From assembly GCA_023387335.1 (NCBI GenBank), contig JAEWIF010000048.1, forward strand, positions 1 to 64,000: 64,000 nucleotides of DNA, in the 5' to 3' direction. A program made the translations under genes and the position numbers. Shown piece by piece: positions 35,760 to 43,519 of this stretch; within the stretch, counting starts at the first letter, position 1; each line of letters begins with the position of its first letter. The notes under the pieces were generated by a model, which was given only the letters and a program-made list of their open reading frames with translations, had not been told where the DNA came from and searched no databases. Source of the stretch: Pseudomonadota bacterium. Its GTDB lineage: Bacteria > Pseudomonadota > Gammaproteobacteria > Burkholderiales > Burkholderiaceae_C.

Positions 35760-37432
35760 CGAAGGCAGCCGCCGCGGGCGGCTACGACTACATCATCGTG
35801 GGCGCGGGTTCGGCCGGCTGCGTGCTGGCCAACCGCCTCACGGCGGACCCTTCGTGCCGGGTGCTGCTGCTGGAGGCCGGCGGCAAGGGCGGCCACTTCT
35901 GGCTGCGCATGCCGATCGGCTACTTCCGCAGCATCTACGACCCGCGCTTCACCTGGCAATTCCCGCTGGAGCCGCAGGAGGCCACGGGCAACCGCAGCAT
36001 CGTCTGGCCGCGCGGCAAGGTGCTGGGCGGCTCCAGCGCCATCAACGGGCTCCTGTACATCCGTGGCCAGCACGCCGACTTCGACGACTGGGCCCGCGCC
36101 GGCGCCACCGGCTGGAGCTACCGAGAACTGCTGCCGTTCTTCAAGCGCTCCGAGCGCTACCAGGGCGGCGAGAGCGAGTACCACGGCGGGGGCGGCGAGC
36201 TGTGCGTCTCCGACCTGCGCAACGAGCATCCGTATTGCGATGCGTGGATCGAGGCCGGCGTGGAAGCCGGCCACGGCCGCAACCCGGACTTCAACGGCGC
36301 CCGCACCGAAGGCCTGGGCGCCTACCAGCTCACGCTGCGCGGCCACTGGCGCTGCGACGCGGCCACGGCCTTCCTCGCGCCGGCGCTCCCGCGGCCCAAC
36401 CTCACCGTCCTCACCGGCGTGCACGTCACGCGCGTGCTGGTCGAAGGCGGCCAGGCGCGCGGCGTCGAATGGCTGGAGCAGGGCGAGCGCCGGCAGGCGA
36501 GGGCGGACGCCGAGGTGCTGCTGGCCGCGGGCGCGCTGCAGTCGCCGCACCTGCTGCAGCTGTCGGGCGTCGGTCCCGCGGCGCTGCTCGCCCGACACGC
36601 CATTCACGTGAACGTCGACGCGCCCGAGGTCGGCGCCAACCTGCAGGACCACTACCAGGCGCGCGTCATCGTCAAGCTGAAGAAGCGCATGTCGCTCAAC
36701 GACCAGGTGCGCAACCCGTTCGCGCTGGCCGCGATGGGCTGGCAGTGGTTGTCGTCGCAGCGCGGCCCGCTCACCGTGGGCGCCGGCCAGGTCGGCGGCA
36801 TGGTGTGCAGCGAGTACGCGAAGGACGGCCGGCCGGACATCCTCTTGAACGTGATGCCGCTCTCGGTGGACAAGCCGGGCGATCCGCTGCACCGCTTCTC
36901 GGGCTTCTCGGCCTCGGCGGCGCAGAGCCGGCCGCTCTCTCGCGGCACGGTGCACCTCGCCTCGGCCGACCCGCTGCAGCGCCCGCGCATCGTCTCCAAC
37001 TACCTCACCGACCCGCACGACGCCCGCGTGCTGGTGGCGGGGCTGAAGCAGCTGCGCGACATCTACCGCCAGCCGTCGTTCCGCGACCTGGTCACGGGCG
37101 AGGAGTACCTGCCGGGCAACGACCTGCGCACGGATGCCCAGCTCGAAGCCTTCGCCCGCACCAAGGGCGGCACGGTCTTCCATCCCACCAGCACCTGCCG
37201 CATGGGCGGCGACGATCGCTCGGTGGTCGACGCGCAACTGCGCGTGCGCGGCGTCGAGCGCCTGCGCGTCATCGACGCATCGGTCATGCCGGCGATGGTC
37301 TCCACCAACACCAACGCGGCCGCGATCATGATCGGCGAGAAGGGCGCCGACCTCGTGATTTCGGGCCGACAGGGTCGTGTCAGCGAAGCCGCACCGAAGA
37401 GGTCGCGGGAGGCCTCCGAAATCGGTCTATAA
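35756..37432 (+). CDS. GMC-family FAD-dependent oxidoreductase (choline dehydrogenase-like)
   Basis: A 558-residue flavoenzyme oxidising an alcohol. The FAD-binding Rossmann motif YIIVGAGSAGCVLANRL is at about residues 11-27. The GMC signatures PRGKVLGGSSAINGLLYIRGQ (about 81-101) and AGALQSPHLLQLSGVGP (about 258-274) and the C-terminal HPTSTCRMGG and VSTNTNAAAIMIGEKGADL are present; the active-site His is in the former. There is no signal peptide, so it is cytosolic or membrane-associated. The ATG overlaps the binding-protein stop, which ties it to the imported compound: an imported alcohol may be oxidised here and processed by the divergent enolase-family enzyme (inference). Confidence 0.9.
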   Translation: MTKAAAAGGYDYIIVGAGSAGCVLANRLTADPSCRVLLLEAGGKGGHFWLRMPIGYFRSIYDPRFTWQFPLEPQEATGNRSIVWPRGKVLGGSSAINGLLYIRGQHADFDDWARAGATGWSYRELLPFFKRSERYQGGESEYHGGGGELCVSDLRNEHPYCDAWIEAGVEAGHGRNPDFNGARTEGLGAYQLTLRGHWRCDAATAFLAPALPRPNLTVLTGVHVTRVLVEGGQARGVEWLEQGERRQARADAEVLLAAGALQSPHLLQLSGVGPAALLARHAIHVNVDAPEVGANLQDHYQARVIVKLKKRMSLNDQVRNPFALAAMGWQWLSSQRGPLTVGAGQVGGMVCSEYAKDGRPDILLNVMPLSVDKPGDPLHRFSGFSASAAQSRPLSRGTVHLASADPLQRPRIVSNYLTDPHDARVLVAGLKQLRDIYRQPSFRDLVTGEEYLPGNDLRTDAQLEAFARTKGGTVFHPTSTCRMGGDDRSVVDAQLRVRGVERLRVIDASVMPAMVSTNTNAAAIMIGEKGADLVISGRQGRVSEAAPKRSREASEIGL

Positions 37433-37445
37433 TCTGAGGCTCGAT

Positions 37446-37521
37446 TCCCCGATAGCTCAGTCGGTAGAGCGCCGGACTGTTAATCCGTAGGTCCCTGGTT
37501 CGAGCCCAGGTCGGGGAGCCA
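37446..37521 (+). tRNA. tRNA-Asn (anticodon GTT)
   Basis: A 76-base cloverleaf. Acceptor arms TCCCCGA (37446-37452) and TCGGGGA (37511-37517) pair, the D arm is GCTCAGTCGGTAGAGC, the anticodon arm carries CTGTTAA with anticodon GTT (asparagine), the T arm is CTGGTTCGAGCCCAG, and CCA is encoded at 37519-37521. It closely follows the E. coli tRNA-Asn sequence. No integrase or duplicated 3' end is seen nearby. Confidence 0.97.
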
Positions 37522-37529
37522 AAACAAGC

Positions 37530-37559
37530 AAGGCCTCGCACGCAAGTGCGAGGCCTTTT
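37530..37559 (+). terminator. Intrinsic terminator of tRNA-Asn
   Basis: Perfect 12-bp stem AAGGCCTCGCAC (37530-37541) / GTGCGAGGCCTT (37546-37557) with a GCAA tetraloop, followed by TTTTGCTTT. It begins 8 bases after the tRNA 3' end. Confidence 0.9.
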
Positions 37560-37692
37560 GCTTTCTGGATCGGTCGCATGTCCCCAGGCCTCTTGGCTGA
37601 GTCAGCAGGCGCGGACTGGCGATGAGTGGGCGAACGTCCTGTGGCAGATGTCGCTTCGACGGGATAAATGGCGGATCAATCTCGGAGACGAC

Positions 37693-38079
37693 ATGAACAG
37701 GATTTCGCTGGAAGTTCCGCTGGGCCTGTTGGCAGGTATGGCGAGCTGGTTCGTGGTGCCGCTGGTGTCCGATCGCTTCGAGCCTTACGACAGCGGCATC
37801 GGGCTGGGGCTCGGCCAAGCGACCATGATGTGCGCGGCCTACGCCCTTGGTTTTCTGCGCGGAATGAAGGGGGTATGGGCTTTTGTGGTGAGTGCCTATC
37901 TCGGGTTGAATCTCTATCCCATGCTATTTGGATCGTCTGAGTCGAGGGCGTGGGCAGGACTGGGCCTGTTGGTGTCGCTGCTGCTGTGCATCGCGCCCCT
38001 GCTGGCCGGTCTGCTGGGCAAGGTCAGCCGTCTGGTTCGCGACGCGCTGCGGCGCAGGAAAGAAGAAAGGCTCACCTAG
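37693..38079 (+). CDS. Hypothetical inner-membrane protein (128 aa)
   Basis: A 128-residue protein that I do not recognise. Four hydrophobic stretches are visible: VPLGLLAGMASWFVVPLV, ATMMCAAYALGFL, VWAFVVSAYLGLNLYPMLF and AGLGLLVSLLLCIAPLLAGLL. A basic tail follows (RRRKEERLT). The start at 37693 is supported by GGAG 7 bases upstream; open reading frame continues to 37546 but that part overlaps the tRNA terminator. Codon use is somewhat less GC-biased than the neighbours, with TTG, TTT and CTA codons. It stands alone between tRNA-Asn and a terminator. Confidence 0.7.
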   Translation: MNRISLEVPLGLLAGMASWFVVPLVSDRFEPYDSGIGLGLGQATMMCAAYALGFLRGMKGVWAFVVSAYLGLNLYPMLFGSSESRAWAGLGLLVSLLLCIAPLLAGLLGKVSRLVRDALRRRKEERLT

Positions 38080-38139
38080 ACGTCAGCCGCGCGCCAGCTG
38101 CTCGCCCGGATCCTCATGCGAGCGCCGCCCCCAAAGACG

Positions 38140-38174
38140 AAAGGACTTGGCCGCGGGGCTCGGTCCTTTTTTTT
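38140..38174 (+). terminator. Intrinsic terminator after the hypothetical membrane protein
   Basis: AAAGGAC (38140-38146) pairs with GTCCTTT (38163-38169), with an inner GGCC/GGCT stem over a GCGG loop, and the T run is eight long (38167-38174). It lies 60 bases after the plus-strand gene and 22 bases from the end of the convergent psiF. Confidence 0.8.
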
Positions 38175-38196
38175 GGCCGCGCGAAAGAAAACCGGC

Positions 38197-38466
38197 CTAG
38201 GACTTCTTCAAGCACTCGCTCATCGCGGCCTTGCGCTCGTCGCCCTTCTTGCCCTTGTTCTCCGCGTTGCAGACCTTCATCTGCGACTGCTGGCGCTTGC
38301 GGGCGTCGCCGAGGCACTCCTTCATGAAGGCGCTGCGCTCGTCGCCCTTCTTCCCCTTGGCTTCCGCGTTGCAGGTCTTCATGAGCTCCTGCTGGGCGGT
38401 AGTGGCGGCGTGGCCGGCGGTGGTGAGGGAGAGGAGCAGGACGGCGGTGAGGGCTGCGAGCTTCAT
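38197..38466 (-). CDS. psiF: PsiF-repeat periplasmic protein
   Basis: An 89-residue protein with a signal peptide (MKLAALTAVLLLSLTTAGHA, cleavage after GHA). Two PsiF repeats follow, each with the pattern MK-x-CN-(A)-E-xKGKKGDER-x3-M-x-ECL (about residues 29-55 and 61-87). Two cysteines per repeat suggest disulphide bonds. E. coli PsiF is phosphate-starvation induced; its function is unknown. ATG 38466 has CAGGAG upstream. Divergent from the sugar-acid operon across 213 bases that contain the LysR-type control block, so it may be affected by it. Confidence 0.88.
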   Translation of the reverse strand: MKLAALTAVLLLSLTTAGHAATTAQQELMKTCNAEAKGKKGDERSAFMKECLGDARKRQQSQMKVCNAENKGKKGDERKAAMSECLKKS

Positions 38467-38575
38467 GGGGACTCCTGGCAACTGCCGAAGGTAATGTCCT
38501 GGCATTCAATCACAGCAGCCCGCACGGCGGCGTCTTGATGGCGCCGTCGCGAATCCGGGTTTTCCCCTCTCCAGC

Positions 38576-38642
38576 GATCCCGAAACCGGGATCGGATCAT
38601 CGCAATTGATGATTGGACCGGGATCGGCCGCGTTCCTACGCT
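38576..38642. promoter_or_regulatory. LysR-type control block, copy A (upstream of the ABC-type operon)
   Basis: Holds a perfect palindrome CGATCCCG / CGGGATCG with AAAC between (38575-38594), then ATCATC-N6-GATGAT (38596-38613), then TTGGAC (38613-38618, possible -35). CCGGGATCGG occurs twice (38586-38595 and 38618-38627), 32 bases apart. The 67 bases align without gaps to 45481-45547, 45 of 67 identical. The layout (strong palindrome upstream, weaker one near the -35) is that of LysR recognition and activation sites. Operon start codon is at 38680. Confidence 0.7.
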
Positions 38643-38679
38643 TGCGCCTGACTTTCGACCAGAACACAGGAGACAAGCG

Positions 38680-39576
38680 ATGGCCGCCACCGGAGCGAAG
38701 CCGCGGCTCGGGTTCGTCGGGCTGGGCCTGATGGGCACCGCCATGACCCGGCGCCTGCTGGAGCAGGGCTGGCAGGTCACCGTGTGGAACCTCGAGCCGG
38801 AGCGCGTGCCGCCGCTGCTGGCTGAAGGCGCGGTCGCGGCGCCGACGCCCGCAGCGGTCGCGGCCGCCAGCGACATCGTGATCCTGTGCGTGCTGCACAC
38901 GGATGCGGTGCAGGACGTCGTATTCGGCCCGGAAGGCGTGGCGAAGGCCGGCGCGGCGGGCAAGGTGCTGGTCGACCACTCGACCATCGACCCGGCGCGC
39001 ACGCGGGCCATGGCCACCCGGCTGCGCGATGCGACCGGCATGCGCTGGATCGATGCGCCGGTGTCCGGCGGCCCCGTGGCTTCGCGCGCCGGCACCCTCA
39101 CGGTGATGGCGGGCGGGGCGCCCGAGGACGTCGCCGTGGTCGAGCCCGTGATGGCCGACCTGGCCGCCAACTTCACGCTGATGGGACCGGTGGGCTCGGG
39201 CCAGACCGCCAAGATGATCAACCAGGCCATCGTCGGCAGCGGCTACGTCGTGATGGCGGAAGCGCTGCGCCTGGCGGAAGAGGCCGGCATCGCCGCCGAC
39301 CAGCTGCCGAGCTGCCTGGCCGGCGGCCATGCCGACAGCACGCTGCTGCGGCAGCTCTATCCGCAGATGCAGGCGCGCGCCTTCGATCCGCCGCGCAGCT
39401 ACGCGCGGCAGCTGCTCAAGGACCTGAAGGCCGTGCAGGCCTTCGCGCGCGAACTCGGCCTGGCGCTGCCGATGCTGGAGCTGGCGGCCGGCCGCTACAC
39501 CGAGTACGTGGAAGAGCGCGGGCAAGGCATGAGCGACACCGCCTCGATCGTCAGGCTCTACGAGCGGGCCAAGTGA
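38680..39576 (+). CDS. NAD(P)-dependent beta-hydroxyacid dehydrogenase (3-hydroxyisobutyrate dehydrogenase family)
   Basis: A 298-residue beta-hydroxyacid dehydrogenase. The N-terminal cofactor motif LGFVGLGLMGTAM is at about residues 9-21. The substrate motif DAPVSGGPVASRAGTL and the catalytic Lys segment GSGQTAKMINQ follow, and the C-terminal part is helical. Related enzymes reduce tartronate semialdehyde (GarR) or oxidise 3-hydroxyisobutyrate or sugar-derived acids. AGGAG lies upstream of the ATG. It heads an operon of sugar-acid uptake and catabolic genes and its stop overlaps the next start as GTGA. Substrate not determined. Confidence 0.88.
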   Translation: MAATGAKPRLGFVGLGLMGTAMTRRLLEQGWQVTVWNLEPERVPPLLAEGAVAAPTPAAVAAASDIVILCVLHTDAVQDVVFGPEGVAKAGAAGKVLVDHSTIDPARTRAMATRLRDATGMRWIDAPVSGGPVASRAGTLTVMAGGAPEDVAVVEPVMADLAANFTLMGPVGSGQTAKMINQAIVGSGYVVMAEALRLAEEAGIAADQLPSCLAGGHADSTLLRQLYPQMQARAFDPPRSYARQLLKDLKAVQAFARELGLALPMLELAAGRYTEYVEERGQGMSDTASIVRLYERAK

Positions 39577-40256
39577 CGTACCGGTTCGACTTCTCCAGCG
39601 TGCTGGCGCAGTGGCCGCTGTTCATGCACGGCGCCTGGCTCACGATCAAGCTGTCGCTGGCGGCCACGCTGCTGGGCCTTTTGATCGGCACGCTGTGCGC
39701 CATCGGCCGCGGCAGCCGCAATTCGTTCATCGCCAACGCCTGTGCCACCTACGTGGAAGCGATCCGCAACACGCCGCTGCTGGTGCAGATCTTCCTCGTG
39801 TACTTCGGGCTGGCCAGCATCGGCCTGAAGGTGCCCGCCTTCGTCGCGGCGCTGGCGGCAATGGTGATCAACGTCGGCGCCTACACCACCGAGATCATGC
39901 GGGCCGGCATCGAGTCGATCCACCGCAGCCAGATCGAGGCGGCCGAGTGCCTGGCGCTGTCGCGGGTGCAGGTGTACTGGCATGTGATCCTGCGGCCCGC
40001 GATGGAGCGGGTCTATCCCGCGCTCACCAGCCAGTTCGTGCTGCTGATGCTGGCCACCTCCATCACCTCGCAGATCTCGGCCGAGGAGCTGACCGCCATC
40101 GCCAACCGGGTGCAGTCCGACACCTTCCGGTCCTTCGAGACCTACGCGGTGGTCGCGGTGTTCTACGTGCTGCTGTCGCTGCTGATGCGGGGGCTGTTCT
40201 GGGCCGCGGGCCAGGTGCTGTTCACGCGCCGCCGCAAGCTGGGGACGCCGCTGTGA
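39573..40256 (+). CDS. Polar amino acid-type ABC transporter permease 1
   Basis: A 227-residue permease of the HisM/GlnP type. It has five or so helices and the EAA loop QIEAAECLALSRVQVYWHVILRPAMERVYPALTSQFV (about 125-160). The N-terminal hydrophobic segment FMHGAWLTIKLSLAATLLGLLIGTLCA is typical of this family. GTG 39573 overlaps the preceding stop, and its own stop overlaps the next permease (GTGA). With permease 2, the ATPase and the binding protein it forms one importer; the surrounding catabolic genes suggest it carries a sugar acid rather than an amino acid. Confidence 0.9.
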   Translation: MTYRFDFSSVLAQWPLFMHGAWLTIKLSLAATLLGLLIGTLCAIGRGSRNSFIANACATYVEAIRNTPLLVQIFLVYFGLASIGLKVPAFVAALAAMVINVGAYTTEIMRAGIESIHRSQIEAAECLALSRVQVYWHVILRPAMERVYPALTSQFVLLMLATSITSQISAEELTAIANRVQSDTFRSFETYAVVAVFYVLLSLLMRGLFWAAGQVLFTRRRKLGTPL

Positions 40257-40921
40257 GCGGGGGCTTCAACGCCAACCACCTGCAGTTCCTGCTGCAGGGC
40301 GCCGGCTGGACGCTGCTGCTGTCCGTCATCGCCTTCGTGGGCGGCGGGCTGGTCGGCTTCGTGGTGGCGCTGTGCCGCATCTCGCCGCTGAAGCCGCTGC
40401 GCTGGGCGTCGCTCGGCTACGTGCAGCTGGTGCAGGGGACGCCGCTGCTGATCCTGATGTTCCTCGCCTATTTCGGACTGAGCATCCTGGGCTTCAGCCT
40501 GCCGGCGCTCGTTGCTGCCGGCATCTCGATGACGATCTACGTCAGCGCCTATATCGGCGAGATCTGGCGCGGTTGCATCCAGGCGGTGCCCCGCACGCAA
40601 TGGGAAGCCGCCGAGTGCCTGGCGCTGTCGCGGGTGCAGCGGATGGCGCTGGTGGTGCTGCCGCAGGCGCTGCGCATCGCCACGCCGCCGACGGTCGGAT
40701 TCATGGTGCAGATCGTCAAGAACACCTCGCTGGCCTCGGTGGTCGGCTTCATCGAGCTGGCCCGCGCCGGGCAGGTGGTGAACAACTCGCTCTTCGAGCC
40801 CTTCCTGGTCTACATGCTGGTGGCGGGCCTTTATTTCCTGCTGTGCTTCCCGCTCTCGTGGTGGAGCCGCAAGCTGGAGCGGCGGCTGGTCGTCGCTCCC
40901 CGACTGGAGGCCGCCGCATGA
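40253..40921 (+). CDS. Polar amino acid-type ABC transporter permease 2
   Basis: A 222-residue permease homologous to its upstream neighbour, with the EAA loop QWEAAECLALSRVQRMALVVLPQALRIATPPTVGF (about 119-153) and helices such as LLLSVIAFVGGGLVGFVVAL and FLVYMLVAGLYFLLCFPLSWW. GTG start 40253 overlaps the first permease's stop, and its stop overlaps the ATPase ATG (ATGA). The two permeases share the phrase AAECLALSRVQ and are probably a heterodimer. Confidence 0.9.
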   Translation: MSGGFNANHLQFLLQGAGWTLLLSVIAFVGGGLVGFVVALCRISPLKPLRWASLGYVQLVQGTPLLILMFLAYFGLSILGFSLPALVAAGISMTIYVSAYIGEIWRGCIQAVPRTQWEAAECLALSRVQRMALVVLPQALRIATPPTVGFMVQIVKNTSLASVVGFIELARAGQVVNNSLFEPFLVYMLVAGLYFLLCFPLSWWSRKLERRLVVAPRLEAAA

Positions 40922-41649
40922 CCACGCCCGTGGTGCAACTGGACAACGTTCACAAGAGCTTCGGAGCGCTGAAGGTGCTCGACGGCGTGAGCTTCGAGGT
41001 CGGCAAGGGCGAGGTCACCGCGATCATCGGCCGCAGCGGCTCGGGCAAGAGCACGGCGCTGCGCTGCATCGACCGGCTGGAGAAGATCGACCACGGCCGC
41101 ATCACCGTCTGCGGCCACCAGGTGAGCGAGCCCGGGCTGGACCTGCGCCAGCTGCGCCGCGACGTCGGCATCGTGTTCCAGAGCTACAACCTGTTCCCGC
41201 ACCTGACGGCGGCCGAGAACATCGCGCTCGCGCCGCGCCATGCGAAGGGCAGGACGAGGGCGGAGGCCAAGGAGATCACCGAGCGCGTGCTGGCGCAGGT
41301 CGGCCTCTCCGACAAGGCGGCCTGCTATCCCGAGCAGCTGTCCGGCGGCCAGCAGCAACGCGTGGCGATCGCCCGCTCGCTCGCGATGGAGCCGCAGGTG
41401 ATGCTGTTCGACGAGGTCACCTCCGCGCTCGATCCGCAGCTCACCGGCGAGGTGCTCAAGGTGATGGCGGACCTCGCGGCCGGCGGCATGACCATGGTGC
41501 TGGTCACGCACGAGATGGCCTTCGCCCGCAACGTGGCGGACACCACGATCTACATGCACGGCGGCCGCGTCTGGGAGCAGGGCGGCCGCGAGATGTTCGA
41601 CCGTCCGCAGACGGCGGAACTGCAGCAGTTCCTCGGCAACGGCCTCTGA
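40918..41649 (+). CDS. Polar amino acid-type ABC transporter ATPase
   Basis: A 243-residue ATPase, normal for the GlnQ/HisP group. Walker A GRSGSGKST (about residues 39-47), Q-loop FQSYNLFPHLT, signature LSGGQQQRVAIARSLA, Walker B VMLFDEVTSALDP and the H-loop VTHEMAFARNVAD are all intact. ATG 40918 overlaps the permease 2 stop. It drives the importer made with the two permeases and the binding protein that follows 32 bases later. Confidence 0.94.
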   Translation: MTTPVVQLDNVHKSFGALKVLDGVSFEVGKGEVTAIIGRSGSGKSTALRCIDRLEKIDHGRITVCGHQVSEPGLDLRQLRRDVGIVFQSYNLFPHLTAAENIALAPRHAKGRTRAEAKEITERVLAQVGLSDKAACYPEQLSGGQQQRVAIARSLAMEPQVMLFDEVTSALDPQLTGEVLKVMADLAAGGMTMVLVTHEMAFARNVADTTIYMHGGRVWEQGGREMFDRPQTAELQQFLGNGL

Positions 41650-41681
41650 TCCCTTTCGTCCCACCACAACCAGGAGACACC

Positions 41682-42485
41682 ATGAGCCCCAAGAGCCTGA
41701 TCCGCCGCACGCTGGTGCTGGCCACCCTGTCGGCCGCCGCGTTCGGCGCGCATGCCGACACCCTCGACAACATCCGCGCGGCCAAGAAGATCCGCGTGTC
41801 GATCGACCTGGCCGTGCCGCCCTCGGGCATGACCGACGCGAGCATGAAGCCGACCGGCTCCGACTACGACGTGGCGGTGCTGCTGGCCAAGGACCTCGGC
41901 GTGGCGCTGGAAGTGGTGCCCACCGTCGGCGCGACGCGCATCCCGAACCTGCAGACCGGCAAGGCCGACATCATCATCTCCACCCTGGCCTGGACGCCCG
42001 AGCGCGCCAAGGTGGTCGACTACTCGGTGCCCTACGCCCCGCAGATCTCGCTGGTCGGCGGCGTCAAGGGCATCAACGTCAAGAGCATGGCCGACCTGGC
42101 GGGCAAGAGCGTGGCGGTGAACCGCAGCACCACCCAGGACACCGACCTCACCAACAACGCCAAGGGCGCGACCGTGGTCCGCTACGACGACGACGCCGGC
42201 GTCATCACCGCGGTGGTCACCGGCCAGGCCGACCTGGTGGGCACCTCCAACGCGCTGTTCCAGACCATGCAGCAGAAGGCGCCGCAGCGGAACCTAGAGA
42301 TGAAGTTCGTGCTGCGCACCAACGACCTGGGCATCGGCGTGCGCAAGGACGATCCCAAGCTGCTGGCCTGGATCAACGACTGGGTCAAGGCCAACCACAA
42401 GAACGGCAACCTCAACACCATCTTCAAGAAGTACCACGGCACGGACATCCCGGCCGACGTGGTCGAGAAGTGGCTGAAGCAGTAA
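41682..42485 (+). CDS. ABC transporter periplasmic binding protein (family 3)
   Basis: A 267-residue solute-binding protein with a signal peptide ending AAAFGAHA (about residue 25). The mature part has the SBP family 3 pattern: IRAAKKIRVSIDLAVPPSGM, GSDYDVAVLLAKDLGV, and the ligand-region signature TLAWTPERAKVVDYSVPY. GGAG lies before the ATG (CAGGAGACACC). It delivers ligand to the permeases encoded just upstream. Context (lactonase, L-fuconate dehydratase, hydrolases) suggests a sugar acid or related carboxylate; the usual amino acid ligand of the family is not excluded. Confidence 0.9.
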   Translation: MSPKSLIRRTLVLATLSAAAFGAHADTLDNIRAAKKIRVSIDLAVPPSGMTDASMKPTGSDYDVAVLLAKDLGVALEVVPTVGATRIPNLQTGKADIIISTLAWTPERAKVVDYSVPYAPQISLVGGVKGINVKSMADLAGKSVAVNRSTTQDTDLTNNAKGATVVRYDDDAGVITAVVTGQADLVGTSNALFQTMQQKAPQRNLEMKFVLRTNDLGIGVRKDDPKLLAWINDWVKANHKNGNLNTIFKKYHGTDIPADVVEKWLKQ

Positions 42486-42495
42486 GGACCGCGTG

Positions 42496-43506
42496 ATGGC
42501 CGGGCTGCGCCTGCTGCAGTTCCGCCGGCCGGACGGCGGCCGCGCGGTCGGGATCGCCGAGTCGGCCGCGCGGGTGCGCGTGCTGGCGGGCTGCGAGACG
42601 ACGCACTCGCTGGCCACGCGCGCAATCGCGCAGGGCCGGGCGGTCGCCAAGCTCGCCCGCGAGCTCGCGAGCGAGGAGTGCGTGGACTACCAGGCGCTGG
42701 TGGAGAGCCGGTCGGTGCTGGTGCCCATGGACCATCCCGATCCCGCGCACCTGCTGGTCAGCGCCTCCGGGCTCACGCACCTGGGCAGCGAGCGCACGCG
42801 CGAGCAGCTGCGGCGCGCGCTGGAGGAGGAGGACGAGGCCAAGCTGAGCGACTCGCTGCGCCTCTTCAAGCTGGGCCTGGACACCGGCCGGGCCGAGCAC
42901 GGCAAGCCGGGCGCGGCGCCCGAGTGGCACTACAAGGGCACCGGCCATTCTCTGGTGCATCCCTGGCAGGACTTCCCGGTGGCGGGGTTCGCCAGCGATG
43001 CCAGCGAAGAGCCGGAGCTGGCCGGCATCTACCTGATCGGCGCCGACCGCACGCCGCACCGCATCGGCTTCGCGCTGGCCAACGAGCTGTCGGACCATGC
43101 GATGGAGCGCCGCAACAGCGGCTGGGCCTCGCGGGCCAAGCTGTTCGCCAGCTCGTTCGGCCCCGAGCTGCTGGTGGGGGACCTGCCGGCCCACATCGAG
43201 GGCCTCTCGCGCATCACGCGCAAGGGCCGGCGGCGCTGGGAGAAGCCCTTCTTCACCGGCGAGAAGAACATGGCGCACTCGATCCCCAACATCGAGTTCC
43301 ACCACTTCAAGCACGACCAGTTCCTGGTGCCGGGCGACGTGCACGTGCACTACTTCGGCACCGCCACGGTCTCGTTCGCCGAGGGCGTCAAGGTCGACGC
43401 GGACTGCACCTTCGAAATCTCGGCGCCGCCCTTCGGGCGCCCGCTGGTCAACGGCCTGCGGCGGGTCGATCCCTCGTTCCCGTTCGGCGGCGTCAGGCCG
43501 GCCTGA
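42496..43506 (+). CDS. GguC/AraD1-family protein (FAH fold)
   Basis: A 336-residue protein of the GguC/AraD1 group, named from the Agrobacterium gguABC sugar operon and related to fumarylacetoacetate hydrolases. Seen: LLVSASGLTHLGSERTR, PEWHYKGTGHSLVHP, EEPELAGIYLIG, NELSDHAMERRNS, GEKNMAHSIPNIEFHHFKH. Members are found beside L-arabinose, L-fucose or hexuronate catabolic genes; enzymes annotated as 2-keto-3-deoxy sugar-acid dehydratases have been put here, but the reaction for this one is not known. ATG 42496 is preceded by AAGGA; a GTG three bases earlier is possible. Confidence 0.78.
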   Translation: MAGLRLLQFRRPDGGRAVGIAESAARVRVLAGCETTHSLATRAIAQGRAVAKLARELASEECVDYQALVESRSVLVPMDHPDPAHLLVSASGLTHLGSERTREQLRRALEEEDEAKLSDSLRLFKLGLDTGRAEHGKPGAAPEWHYKGTGHSLVHPWQDFPVAGFASDASEEPELAGIYLIGADRTPHRIGFALANELSDHAMERRNSGWASRAKLFASSFGPELLVGDLPAHIEGLSRITRKGRRRWEKPFFTGEKNMAHSIPNIEFHHFKHDQFLVPGDVHVHYFGTATVSFAEGVKVDADCTFEISAPPFGRPLVNGLRRVDPSFPFGGVRPA

Positions 43507-43519
43507 AAGCCTGCGAGCC

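Noticed and set aside
37446..38200. tRNA-Asn followed by an unusual small membrane protein, as a possible integration site
   Set aside because: No integrase, no repeated tRNA 3' end and no phage-like genes are present; the tRNA is followed by its own terminator.
39573..42485. Assigning the ABC importer as an amino acid transporter
   Set aside because: Family resemblance is to polar amino acid systems, but all flanking genes are sugar-acid enzymes under the same control block, so no amino acid ligand is claimed.
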